Source: Oscillospiraceae bacterium
GTDB taxonomy: Bacteria; Bacillota; Clostridia; Oscillospirales; Oscillospiraceae
DNA: 60,056 nt
Direction of reading: 5' to 3'
Assembly (NCBI GenBank): GCA_022801715.1
Contig: JAAWSV010000012.1
Span: 1 to 60,056, forward strand
Both the position numbers and the translations under genes were made by a program. This document shows positions 26,168-34,200 of this stretch, piece after piece (the first letter of the stretch is position 1; each line of letters starts with the position of its first letter). The notes under the pieces are model-generated. The model was not told the origin of the DNA and searched no databases. It was given only the letters and a program-made list of their open reading frames with translations.

Positions 26168-26941
26168 TTACAGTGTCTCCAGCACCTCTGCCACCTGCCG
26201 GCAGTGCCGGGGGATCAGGGGGTGCAGCGCCTTGGCCGCGTTCTCCATCAGGTAGGGGTGACCCACGATGTCCAGCATGGGCAGGTCGTTGTAGTTGTCG
26301 CCGAAGGCCATCACATCCTCCAGAGCGATCCCCAGACTTCGGCAGAGTCCGGTGAGCCCGGTGCCCTTGTCGGCCAAGGTGAAGTCCAGCCAGGTGTCCC
26401 CGGCCACCGCGGCCTGAAAGGACCCGCCGCCGTGCCGGGGGAGCAGGACCTCCTCCGCCAGGTCAGTGCCCTTGGGGGAGAAGCAGGAGACCTTCAGAAT
26501 GTCCTCGGGGATGTCCTCCAGACGGCTGAGGCAGACGGTGTTGTTGCCGGTCCGGTCCCGGATCAGAGGCAGGATCACGTCTCCCTTGGGCAGGAGATAG
26601 CTGGTGTTGGCCCCGGAGATCAGCACCTCAAAGTCCGGATGGGCGAAGATCTCCCGGCTCAGGTCCAGCGCCGTCTCCCGGTCCATGACCGTTTTGCAGA
26701 GTACCGGGCCGGGGTTTCCCAGACCATAGACGATGGCGCCGTTCTCGCAGAGAAAGGGCACCTCGTCGGCCACCGGGGCGAAGAGCCGCCGGAGGCTGGT
26801 GTACTGCCGGCCGCTGGTGGGACAGAAGAGGATATCCTTCTGCCGCAGACGGCGGATGTGGCGGAAGATTTCCTCCGGAATGGCTTTGGCCTTGTTTTGC
26901 AGGAGGGTGCCGTCGATGTCGCTGGCGATCAGTCGAATCAT
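26168..26941 (-). CDS. Cof-type HAD-IIB phosphatase
   Basis: 257 residues. HAD motif I is Asp8-Ile-Asp10-Gly-Thr-Leu-Leu, motif II is Thr-Ser-Gly-Arg near residue 43, and motif IV is Phe-Gly-Asp-Asn-Tyr-Asn-Asp near 217. A cap domain sits between motifs II and III as in the Cof subfamily. These enzymes dephosphorylate sugar phosphates, flavin or pyridoxal phosphates; the substrate cannot be inferred. It leads the three-gene minus-strand cluster. Confidence 0.92.
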   Translation of the reverse strand: MIRLIASDIDGTLLQNKAKAIPEEIFRHIRRLRQKDILFCPTSGRQYTSLRRLFAPVADEVPFLCENGAIVYGLGNPGPVLCKTVMDRETALDLSREIFAHPDFEVLISGANTSYLLPKGDVILPLIRDRTGNNTVCLSRLEDIPEDILKVSCFSPKGTDLAEEVLLPRHGGGSFQAAVAGDTWLDFTLADKGTGLTGLCRSLGIALEDVMAFGDNYNDLPMLDIVGHPYLMENAAKALHPLIPRHCRQVAEVLETL

Positions 26942-27079
26942 GGTTGGTGTGTCCTTTTCATTGGAGTCTATGGGGATATTGCAGCGCAGATGGGGGAATT
27001 AGCAAGAGGGCCGCGTCCCCGTGGGGAGGGAATGTGGCGCCCTCTGAGGCGAAGCCGGCCCTCGGCGGTTCCATCCCCA

Positions 27080-29650
27080 CTATTTCAGATACTTTTTCAG
27101 CTTATAAGCGACCGCCTGCACATCAATCGGTTTTGCCAAATGGTCGTGCATGCCGCACTCCAAACACTTCTGCATATCCTCCGAAAATGCGTCGGCGGTC
27201 ATGGCGATAATGGGCAGCCCCGCATCCGCCCGCGCCAGCCCCCGGATGGCCGCGGTCGCCTCATAGCCGTCCATCACAGGCATTCGCACATCCATAAGAA
27301 TCGCGTCATAATACCCGACTGGGGACTGCTCAAATTTTGTGACGCACATCTGCCCGTTTTCCACCCAATCTAAATCCAGTTCAAGGACCGATAGCATTTC
27401 CCGCGCCACCTCCCAGTTGAGTTCGTTGTCCTCCGCCAATAGAATGCGCTTCCCCCGGAGTACTATATCAACCACCTTTTCGGCGCCGGAGGACTCCTCG
27501 CCGCCGGTGCCGGCAAATGCGCTCAGCGCGTCAAAGAGGGTGGACTGAAACAGCGGCTTGGAGATAAAGCCGGCGATCCCCGCCTCTCTGGCGGCGTCCG
27601 CCACCCCGCTCCAGTCACAGGCCATGAGCAGCGCCGGGGGACGTTCCTCCCCGTACCTTGAGCAAAGCGCCCGGGCGGCCTCGATCCCATTCATGTCCGA
27701 TAGTTCCCATCCCAAAAGGATTACTTGATAGCGGTCATCGGCGAGACGCTCCATGGCCTCCTCGCCGCTCCGGCAATAGGCGGAGCGGATGCCAATGGAC
27801 GCTAAGGCCCGGCTCGTATTGACGCAGAGACGCTCATCGCTGTCAACGACCAGCACCCTCCAGTCCGGGAGCGCCGCGCCCTTCTCCCGTTCCGCCGCCT
27901 TTTCCAGGTCAAGTACAACATGGAACTCGCTGCCCTGCCCCTGCTCGCTGCGGACGGAGATGGTGCCGCCCATGGCGTCTACAATGTACTTGGTAATCGT
28001 CATACCAAGACCGGACCCCTCCGTTTTCTGTACACGGGTGTTGTCCTCTCGGCTGAAGGACTCAAATATAACCTTTTGGTACTCCTTTGACATGCCGATC
28101 CCCGTGTCGCTGACCACGAAGTGGGTGCGGACGCGGGAGGGGGTCTCCGGAAGGGCCTCTTGGTACACCGTCACCTGAACGGAGCCGTTTTCCGGTGTAA
28201 ATTTGACGGCGTTGCCCAGCAGGTTGATCAGCACCTGATTCAGCCGCACGCTGTCACTGTACACACGCTCTGAGAGGATCTCATAGGCAGCCGCGTTGAA
28301 CCGCTGATTTTTCCCCTTGACCTGCGGCTGCACGATATTAACAATGCAGTCCATCGCCTCCCGCAGTGACACCGGCTCAATGTTCAGCGCCATTTTACCG
28401 CTCTCAATTTTGGATATATCCAAGACGTCGTTGATCAGCCCCAGCAGATGCTTGCTGGACAGCTCGATTTTGCGCAGATAGTCCTGCACCTGCGCCGGAT
28501 TGTGGGCGTTGCCTATGGCCAGCGTTGTCATCCCGATGATGGCGTTCATCGGTGTGCGGATGTCGTGGCTCATGCTGGAAAGGAAGTCCTGCTTGGCCAT
28601 ATTGGCCTGCTCCGCCTCCTTCCGCGCCCGCTCCGCGTCCTTCCGGGCTGTGTCCATCTCCGTGTTTATCCGCTTCAATTCGGATACCTGATTTCGGTAC
28701 AGGCGCAGATACTGGAGGAATATGTAGAGGAGCATGGCGATGACCGCGAAGGAGGCGGCATAAACAATGGCGAGCCATTGGCTGCCCATCCCCGCAATCG
28801 CATAGTCCAGCCCATCGAAGGGGAGAACTGTCACCAGATACCAGGTGCAGTAGGGGAGGCTGGTGCAGTACAGGTGACGGCGTGATTCGCCGTCCTGCAA
28901 AATAACGCTATAGTCCTCGTTCGCGTTTATAGCCGCCGTCAGCTGCTCCACGTAGGTGGCGATTTCCGTGTCCTGACCGTCAAAGATGCTGTAAAGCCTG
29001 TTAAAATAGTTTTCGTAGCCGTCGCCCTCGTTTCCCACCACGTAGCTGCCGTCCTTTCGGATGACGAAGGAGTAGCTCAGCGCCTTGTCCGAGTCGAGGA
29101 AGAGGACCTCCCCCATATATTCGGTGGAGAGCCCGACAACTATAGCAAGGCTGTTTTCTCCGTCGGACATGGGATACGCGCAGGGGACACTGAACAGGAT
29201 CACGCCATCTCCATTGCTGTCAACAGCGGAGGCCACCCTGCGCTCCCCCTTCTGCAGGCTCTCCAAAAACGGCTCCGGGTGGTTGAGCCTGACAGGGTCG
29301 CCAAAAATCATTTCAATTTCGCCGCTGGGCGAATATAGGGCGGCGCACATAAAATGCCGCGCCTTTGCGCCGTATTCAATCTCCTCCCTTGCGCCGTAAG
29401 CAGAGTTTCCGTCTCCCGCTGCGATGTGCGCGATGGATTCCGCCATGGTCAGACGGAGCTCAATAATTGTCTCAAAGTGCAGAGATACCTGCTCATTCAT
29501 GCCGGCCATATAAGCGGTACCAATATCCTCAATCGTGTTTTCACTCATACGGTGAATGGACACGCCAAGAAAGGAAAACACGAAAATAGTGAAACAAATA
29601 ATCACCGCTATGCTGATTTTGAAAGCACGCGGCAAGGCTTTGCTTTTCAT
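27080..29650 (-). CDS. Membrane hybrid histidine kinase with two receiver domains (first degenerate)
   Basis: 856 residues: membrane helix 11-31, extracytoplasmic sensor about 35-288 (Cache-like), membrane helix 292-315, Arg/Glu/Ala coiled coil, HisKA with His362 in Ser-His-Asp-Ile-Arg-Thr-Pro, HATPase with Asn480 and Gly-Ser-Gly-Leu-Gly-Met near 546. Receiver 1 (about 597-710) has Gly647 (codon GGA) where the phosphoacceptor Asp is expected. Receiver 2 (734-856) has an intact Asp787 in Leu-Met-Asp-Val-Arg-Met-Pro. It follows the next kinase on the same strand after 58 nt. No output domain or partner regulator is adjacent. Confidence 0.92.
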   Translation of the reverse strand: MKSKALPRAFKISIAVIICFTIFVFSFLGVSIHRMSENTIEDIGTAYMAGMNEQVSLHFETIIELRLTMAESIAHIAAGDGNSAYGAREEIEYGAKARHFMCAALYSPSGEIEMIFGDPVRLNHPEPFLESLQKGERRVASAVDSNGDGVILFSVPCAYPMSDGENSLAIVVGLSTEYMGEVLFLDSDKALSYSFVIRKDGSYVVGNEGDGYENYFNRLYSIFDGQDTEIATYVEQLTAAINANEDYSVILQDGESRRHLYCTSLPYCTWYLVTVLPFDGLDYAIAGMGSQWLAIVYAASFAVIAMLLYIFLQYLRLYRNQVSELKRINTEMDTARKDAERARKEAEQANMAKQDFLSSMSHDIRTPMNAIIGMTTLAIGNAHNPAQVQDYLRKIELSSKHLLGLINDVLDISKIESGKMALNIEPVSLREAMDCIVNIVQPQVKGKNQRFNAAAYEILSERVYSDSVRLNQVLINLLGNAVKFTPENGSVQVTVYQEALPETPSRVRTHFVVSDTGIGMSKEYQKVIFESFSREDNTRVQKTEGSGLGMTITKYIVDAMGGTISVRSEQGQGSEFHVVLDLEKAAEREKGAALPDWRVLVVDSDERLCVNTSRALASIGIRSAYCRSGEEAMERLADDRYQVILLGWELSDMNGIEAARALCSRYGEERPPALLMACDWSGVADAAREAGIAGFISKPLFQSTLFDALSAFAGTGGEESSGAEKVVDIVLRGKRILLAEDNELNWEVAREMLSVLELDLDWVENGQMCVTKFEQSPVGYYDAILMDVRMPVMDGYEATAAIRGLARADAGLPIIAMTADAFSEDMQKCLECGMHDHLAKPIDVQAVAYKLKKYLK

Positions 29651-29708
29651 ACTTTATTACATCTCCACAGTTTTCAGCATTTATGTCGTCATCCCCTTTG
29701 GCCTCCGC

Positions 29709-32303
29709 CTACTGGGTTCCGCCGCCTCTTAACCGGCTCATGACTTGGAACATCTGATGGATGTCCACCGGCTTTGACAAGTGCTCGTTCATCCCGGCGT
29801 CCTTGGCCAGTGCGATATCCTCGTCAAACGCGTTGGCCGACAGCGCGACGATGGGCACCGCCTCCGCGTCCCTCCGATCGAGGCCGCGAATTACCCGCGC
29901 CGCCTCGTATCCGCTCATCACCGGCATCATCAAGTCCATGAGCACGCAGTCGAAGGTCCCCGGCTCCGCCGCCGTAAACGCGTCCACGGCGGCTTTCCCG
30001 TTGTTGGCGATCACCACCTCCATGCCGGCGCTCCGGAGGATGTAGTCCACGATCTCGCAGTTGATCTCGTTGTCCTCCACCAGCAGCACACGCATTCCGG
30101 CGATATTGTCCGGCATATTCCAGACCTCGTCCACAGGCGCGCCGCTGGCAGTCTCATCCACGCGGATAGGCAGCGTGATCCGCACCACACTTCCCTTGCC
30201 CACCCGGCTGTCGATCTCCACCGTCCCCTTCATCTGATCGACCAGCTTCTTCACAATGGACATGCCCAGCCCAACGCCGTTGTAGTTCGTCCGCGCCCCT
30301 TGGTGCTCCTGTGTGAACGGCTCAAAGATGTGCTTCTTAAAATCCTCCCCAATGCCGATGCCGGTGTCCTCCACAACAAACCGGCAGCTTGCGGTCCCGT
30401 TTTGGAGGGAGAGCTCCTCTGCCCGGACAAAGACGGCGCCTTGGGGCCGGTTATAGCGGAGCGCGTTGTCAATCACATTGGTCAGAATCTGCTTCAGATG
30501 CAGCGGATTGCCGATAACCCTGCCGTGCCGCAGCCCGGAGTCCTCCAGCTCCAGCCGGATCTCCCGCTCCTCCGCCAAGGGGGAGAGGATCGTGATGCAG
30601 TCCTCCAGTGTGCGGTGGAGGTCAAAGGGCTCCTCCACTGCCGCCGGCCTGCCGCTCTCCAGCTTGCTGACCTGCAGCACATCGTTCACCAGGGACAGAA
30701 GGTGCTCCGTTGACACGCGGATCTTCTTCCGGCACTCCCGCTGCCGCTCCGCATCGTGCTGGCTTTTCTCCAAAATGGAGAGCATCCCCAGAATCCCGTT
30801 GATGGGTGTGCGCAGGTCGTGGGACATATGGGAGAGAAATTCGCTCTTCGCGGAGTTCGCCTGCCGCACCCGCTCCAGAAGCTCCATAATGGACTGCTCC
30901 TGCTTCTTTCTCGTCACCATGGTCTCCGTGATGTCCTGATGGTACCCGTTGAGGCTGGCGCCGGATTTTTTGAAGGTCTTGTCCGGCACACCGCCGCAGC
31001 GGACATAGATCTTGCCCAGCTCCGGGTGATTCCAAGGGTAGACCACCTCGGAGCGCCCGCTTTTCAGCATCTCCCGCACGCTCTCCTCTACCATCTCCAC
31101 ATAGTCCGGCTCGATGCCGTCAAACCAGTGCTGGTAGCAGGCCTCCGGCCCGATGTTCTCCGGCACGCCCAAGAGAATACGCATGGTCCGGTCCGCGTAC
31201 ATCCGCGGCGGACAGCCCTCCTCCAGCTCGATGGTCCAGATCCCGGTCCGGGCCCCCTCCAGGATGTCCTCCAGACTCTGCCGCGCCTCCAGCTTGTACT
31301 TCTCCTCCTGCTCCACAAGGGCATTGACATCCCGCTGCGCAAAAATCGCGCAGTTTTCCGTCGCTGTCCTCTCCGTGGCGGAGAAATGGATCTCCAAATA
31401 TTTGAGTCCGGAAAAGCCGTCCTTTACCTGATAGCGAACCGAAAACTTTTTCTTGGTCCGAAGCTGGGCGAGCACATAGCTTTTCTTGGTCACCCTGCGA
31501 AGCCGCTCCTGATCCCGCGGGACCACATACGCGGATATATACCGCTCCATCGCCGCCGCGTAGCTCTCCTGAAAGCAGGTCGCCCAATCCACGCCCATCT
31601 GTCCGCTGCTGCGGTAGACCTCGCATTCGCCGGTGTCGAAGTTCACCTCACAGATGTCCAGATAGTCCACGCTGAGGGCGTGGAGCACGTTATAGCTCCG
31701 CTTTTGAAGCTCTCGGACCAGATTGCGCCGTTTCAGGGAGGACACAATAAAATACGCCGCGGTCTGAAGCATGTTCGACGTGTACTCCAGCGACTTCACG
31801 GGGGGATTATCCACCCCGTAAAAGCCGATGATCCGCTTGCCGTCATACAGGGGGACCACCACAAGGGAATGGACGCCCTGCCGCTTCAGATTCTCATACT
31901 GCAGTGGGTCCGTCTCCCGAATGTCCTCCAAGCTCTCAATCACAATGTGCTTGCCCACGCTGAACTTCCGGTACCAGCTTGCGCACACCTCCGCGGGGAC
32001 GTTTTGCAGGCTCTCCTTCTCCGGCTGTATCCCCTCCGCCGCCCACTCATAGGTGTTGTCATCGCCGCCAAACTCATTCTGCTCAAATATGTACGTCCGC
32101 TCCCCGTTCAGCGCCTTTCCCAAGTGCTCCAGCAGTACCTCCAGCGACTGATCCGGCGTCTCCTCCAGCAGGGCGACGCGCAGGCCCTCATTGATGACGG
32201 CCTCCAGATTCTGAACGCTCTGTATACCGCTGTGCCGCCCCAGGGCCTCCGCAGCGGAAGTGCTCTCCCCAGCCCGCTCCAAAAGCCCCCCTGAATACTC
32301 CAT
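29709..32303 (-). CDS. Cytoplasmic GAF/PAS hybrid histidine kinase
   Basis: 864 residues without membrane helices. A GAF-like domain (about 35-195) is followed by a PAS-like region (about 205-330), a second PAS region (about 345-465), HisKA with Ser-His-Asp-Leu-Arg-Thr-Pro, a HATPase with Asp-Thr-Gly-Ile-Gly-Ile and Gly-Val-Gly-Leu-Gly-Met, and one receiver with an intact Asp in Leu-Met-Asp-Leu-Met-Met-Pro. The start is ATG at 32303 with GGAGGG 7 nt upstream; an ATG at 32318 overlaps that site. It probably forms an operon with the following kinase. Confidence 0.92.
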   Translation of the reverse strand: MEYSGGLLERAGESTSAAEALGRHSGIQSVQNLEAVINEGLRVALLEETPDQSLEVLLEHLGKALNGERTYIFEQNEFGGDDNTYEWAAEGIQPEKESLQNVPAEVCASWYRKFSVGKHIVIESLEDIRETDPLQYENLKRQGVHSLVVVPLYDGKRIIGFYGVDNPPVKSLEYTSNMLQTAAYFIVSSLKRRNLVRELQKRSYNVLHALSVDYLDICEVNFDTGECEVYRSSGQMGVDWATCFQESYAAAMERYISAYVVPRDQERLRRVTKKSYVLAQLRTKKKFSVRYQVKDGFSGLKYLEIHFSATERTATENCAIFAQRDVNALVEQEEKYKLEARQSLEDILEGARTGIWTIELEEGCPPRMYADRTMRILLGVPENIGPEACYQHWFDGIEPDYVEMVEESVREMLKSGRSEVVYPWNHPELGKIYVRCGGVPDKTFKKSGASLNGYHQDITETMVTRKKQEQSIMELLERVRQANSAKSEFLSHMSHDLRTPINGILGMLSILEKSQHDAERQRECRKKIRVSTEHLLSLVNDVLQVSKLESGRPAAVEEPFDLHRTLEDCITILSPLAEEREIRLELEDSGLRHGRVIGNPLHLKQILTNVIDNALRYNRPQGAVFVRAEELSLQNGTASCRFVVEDTGIGIGEDFKKHIFEPFTQEHQGARTNYNGVGLGMSIVKKLVDQMKGTVEIDSRVGKGSVVRITLPIRVDETASGAPVDEVWNMPDNIAGMRVLLVEDNEINCEIVDYILRSAGMEVVIANNGKAAVDAFTAAEPGTFDCVLMDLMMPVMSGYEAARVIRGLDRRDAEAVPIVALSANAFDEDIALAKDAGMNEHLSKPVDIHQMFQVMSRLRGGGTQ

Positions 32304-32455
32304 ATACCTGCCCTCCATATTGACCGGTACCCGGTTGCAGTGACCGCAGTGTCCCCACAGAGAGGATCATCCTGGAAGGCCCCGCCTCACCACGCCGGTA
32401 TCATTCCGCTCTATTCCCGCGGCATCGCCGCAAAAATCAGAAAAATCGTTGACAT

Positions 32456-32485
32456 GATATCATGTACCCCACAATCATGTCAATA
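32456..32485 (-). promoter_or_regulatory. Promoter with overlapping palindromic operator for the kinase pair
   Basis: On the minus strand TTGACA (complement of 32480-32485), an 18-nt spacer, and TATCAT (complement of 32456-32461). A perfect 14-bp palindrome ACATGATATCATGT at 32454-32467 covers the -10 box, so a dimeric repressor could act here. The leader to the start codon is about 150 nt. Confidence 0.6.
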
Positions 32486-32711
32486 ATATGCAGCAGAAAA
32501 CTATACCCGCATTTCAACGTAAAAGAAGTACCCTCAAGCAGGAAATTTGTATACTAAGCACGAATTTTGGTATATCAACAAAAATCCATTCTATATAGAC
32601 CCATCAGCAGAGTCCCCCGACACCTGCGCGGTGCGTTTACCTGTAAGATACAGGACATTTTTTCGATAGAATACCATATATAGAGACGCAGGATATGGAG
32701 CGGTAACACAC

Positions 32712-32750
32712 AGGGCGGCGGGATAGTCAATGTCTATCACCGCCGCCCTT
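32712..32750 (-). terminator. Terminator of the AT-rich orphan gene
   Basis: A stem of AGGGCGGCGG and CCGCCGCCCT with an inner GATAG/CTATC pairing (one bulge), 30 nt beyond the stop codon on the minus strand. The remainder of 32319-32781 holds only the promoter above and AT-rich DNA. Confidence 0.6.
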
Positions 32751-32781
32751 GTAGAAACCGGGGGTTGCCAAATTCTTTCTT

Positions 32782-33336
32782 CTATTTGACGAAGAGAGCT
32801 TTAGAATCAGGGGGATACGTATACAAGGTTTCTACAGGAAATCCGATACAGTCAAGTAATCCTTGAAAAAATGCCTCCCGCTTTTTTCGCTCTTCATCAA
32901 AACCGGTGTACACGATCTCTCCATTCTCTTCATAATACCAGTAATATTTGACCAGAATGAAATAGTACAATATATCTTTTCTTTCGGGAAATTCATAAAT
33001 TTCTTTTATTGTATCATGCTCCGAATAATAATGTCGATTTGGCAGCAGTTCAAAATACCACAATCGTCCTTGCTCATTGCTCAATCGTCCTTCTTTCGAA
33101 CATGAAAGTCCCACACCCCATTCATACCATTTTTCGGCGGCGGCGGAGAGAAGATGACTGCGACCAATGTATTTTGGCAGACCCGCTCCACGCACTTTTG
33201 TCTTTTTCATATATTGATCCAAGCGCTCAATAATGCTCTGCAAGTCCTGCGGCTTACAAATAATCCCATATTCATTTGCTTCAGAATATACGTTTCTTTC
33301 ATCTTCTCCGGGCCTTATTCGTAATCTCCAAAACAT
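32782..33336 (-). CDS. AT-rich orphan protein, unknown function
   Basis: 184 residues, rich in Tyr, Glu and Lys, with a Tyr-Tyr-Phe-Ile-Leu-Val-Lys-Tyr-Tyr-Trp-Tyr-Tyr stretch near 125-136. No signal peptide or motif is recognised. Base use is clearly more AT-rich than in all neighbours, which suggests recent transfer. An AAGGGGG site precedes the ATG. It is flanked by its own terminator. It may be a small toxin-immunity or phage-derived protein, but nothing in the sequence shows that. Confidence 0.7.
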   Translation of the reverse strand: MFWRLRIRPGEDERNVYSEANEYGIICKPQDLQSIIERLDQYMKKTKVRGAGLPKYIGRSHLLSAAAEKWYEWGVGLSCSKEGRLSNEQGRLWYFELLPNRHYYSEHDTIKEIYEFPERKDILYYFILVKYYWYYEENGEIVYTGFDEERKKREAFFQGLLDCIGFPVETLYTYPPDSKALFVK

Positions 33337-33453
33337 AATGATACCCCCTTATATGTCCCTTGCTCTTGCTTATGAACAAAGTATAGCGCGTCCTCCCGCA
33401 TCGCGTGGTTCCCGTGCGATAAAAGCCGCGTACTGCGCCGCAGTATCCCTCTC

Positions 33454-34200
33454 TCACCTGCTGGTATCCTGATACTCCGACGGCGACACGCCAACCAGCT
33501 TCTTAAACGTGGCGGAAAAATAGGTAATATCCCGGTACCCCACCTGCTCCGCCACCTCGTACACCTTCACCCGGCAGTCCTTCAGCAGCTCCATGGCCTT
33601 GTGAATCCGGTAGCGGGTCAGATAGTTCAGCAGGGTATAGTCCGTCTCCTTCTTAAAGAGGTGGCTCAAATGCCCCTCGCTGATCCCGAGGTGCTGGGCG
33701 ATCAGACCGATGGAGATACTGGGGTCGCTGTAGTGCCGGCCAATAAAATCCATGGCCTCCAGCACGTACTTGCTCTTGTCCCCCTTGCGCAGCTCCGGCA
33801 GGGCGAGGGCCGCCTCGCCGCTGTCGGCCTCCATCCGCCGGCGCAGGGCTGTCACCGCCTGCTCCAAATCCCCGTCGTGAAAGGGCTTTACCAAAAAATC
33901 CACCGCCCCTAAGCGCAGGGCGCTCTGGGCGTAGGTGAAGCTGTCGTAGGCGGTGAGGATGATCACATAGACATTGTTCCCCTGCTCCCGGAGACGGCGG
34001 AGCATCTCCAGCCCATCCATCTGGGGCATCTTCAGGTCGGTGATAATGAGGCTGGGCCGCAGCCGCTCCACCGCCTTCAGGGCCTCTAAGCCGTTGGCGG
34101 CCTCGCCCACCACCACGCAGTCCAGCGCCGCCCAGTCCACCGCCAGGACGATGCCCCTGCGGATCATCTCCTCGTCCTCCACCACTAAGACCTTCAGCAT
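33454..34200 (-). CDS. AraC-type response regulator (YesN-like)
   Basis: 248 residues. An N-terminal receiver (about 1-118) has the acidic Glu-Asp-Glu, phosphoacceptor Asp55 in Ile-Ile-Thr-Asp-Leu-Lys-Met-Pro, and a Lys-Pro-Phe motif. Two AraC-type helix-turn-helix units lie at about 145-245, ending with the Gly-Tyr-x-Asp-x-x-Tyr-Phe-Ser signature. It overlaps the kinase gene by 7 nt and is its cognate regulator. By position its target is the divergent ABC importer from 37131. Confidence 0.94.
   Translation of the reverse strand: MLKVLVVEDEEMIRRGIVLAVDWAALDCVVVGEAANGLEALKAVERLRPSLIITDLKMPQMDGLEMLRRLREQGNNVYVIILTAYDSFTYAQSALRLGAVDFLVKPFHDGDLEQAVTALRRRMEADSGEAALALPELRKGDKSKYVLEAMDFIGRHYSDPSISIGLIAQHLGISEGHLSHLFKKETDYTLLNYLTRYRIHKAMELLKDCRVKVYEVAEQVGYRDITYFSATFKKLVGVSPSEYQDTSR

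Noticed and set aside
30756-32294. 512-residue plus-strand frame opposite the GAF/PAS kinase
   Set aside because: Antisense shadow; rich in His/Leu/Arg/Pro, no domain, no ribosome site.
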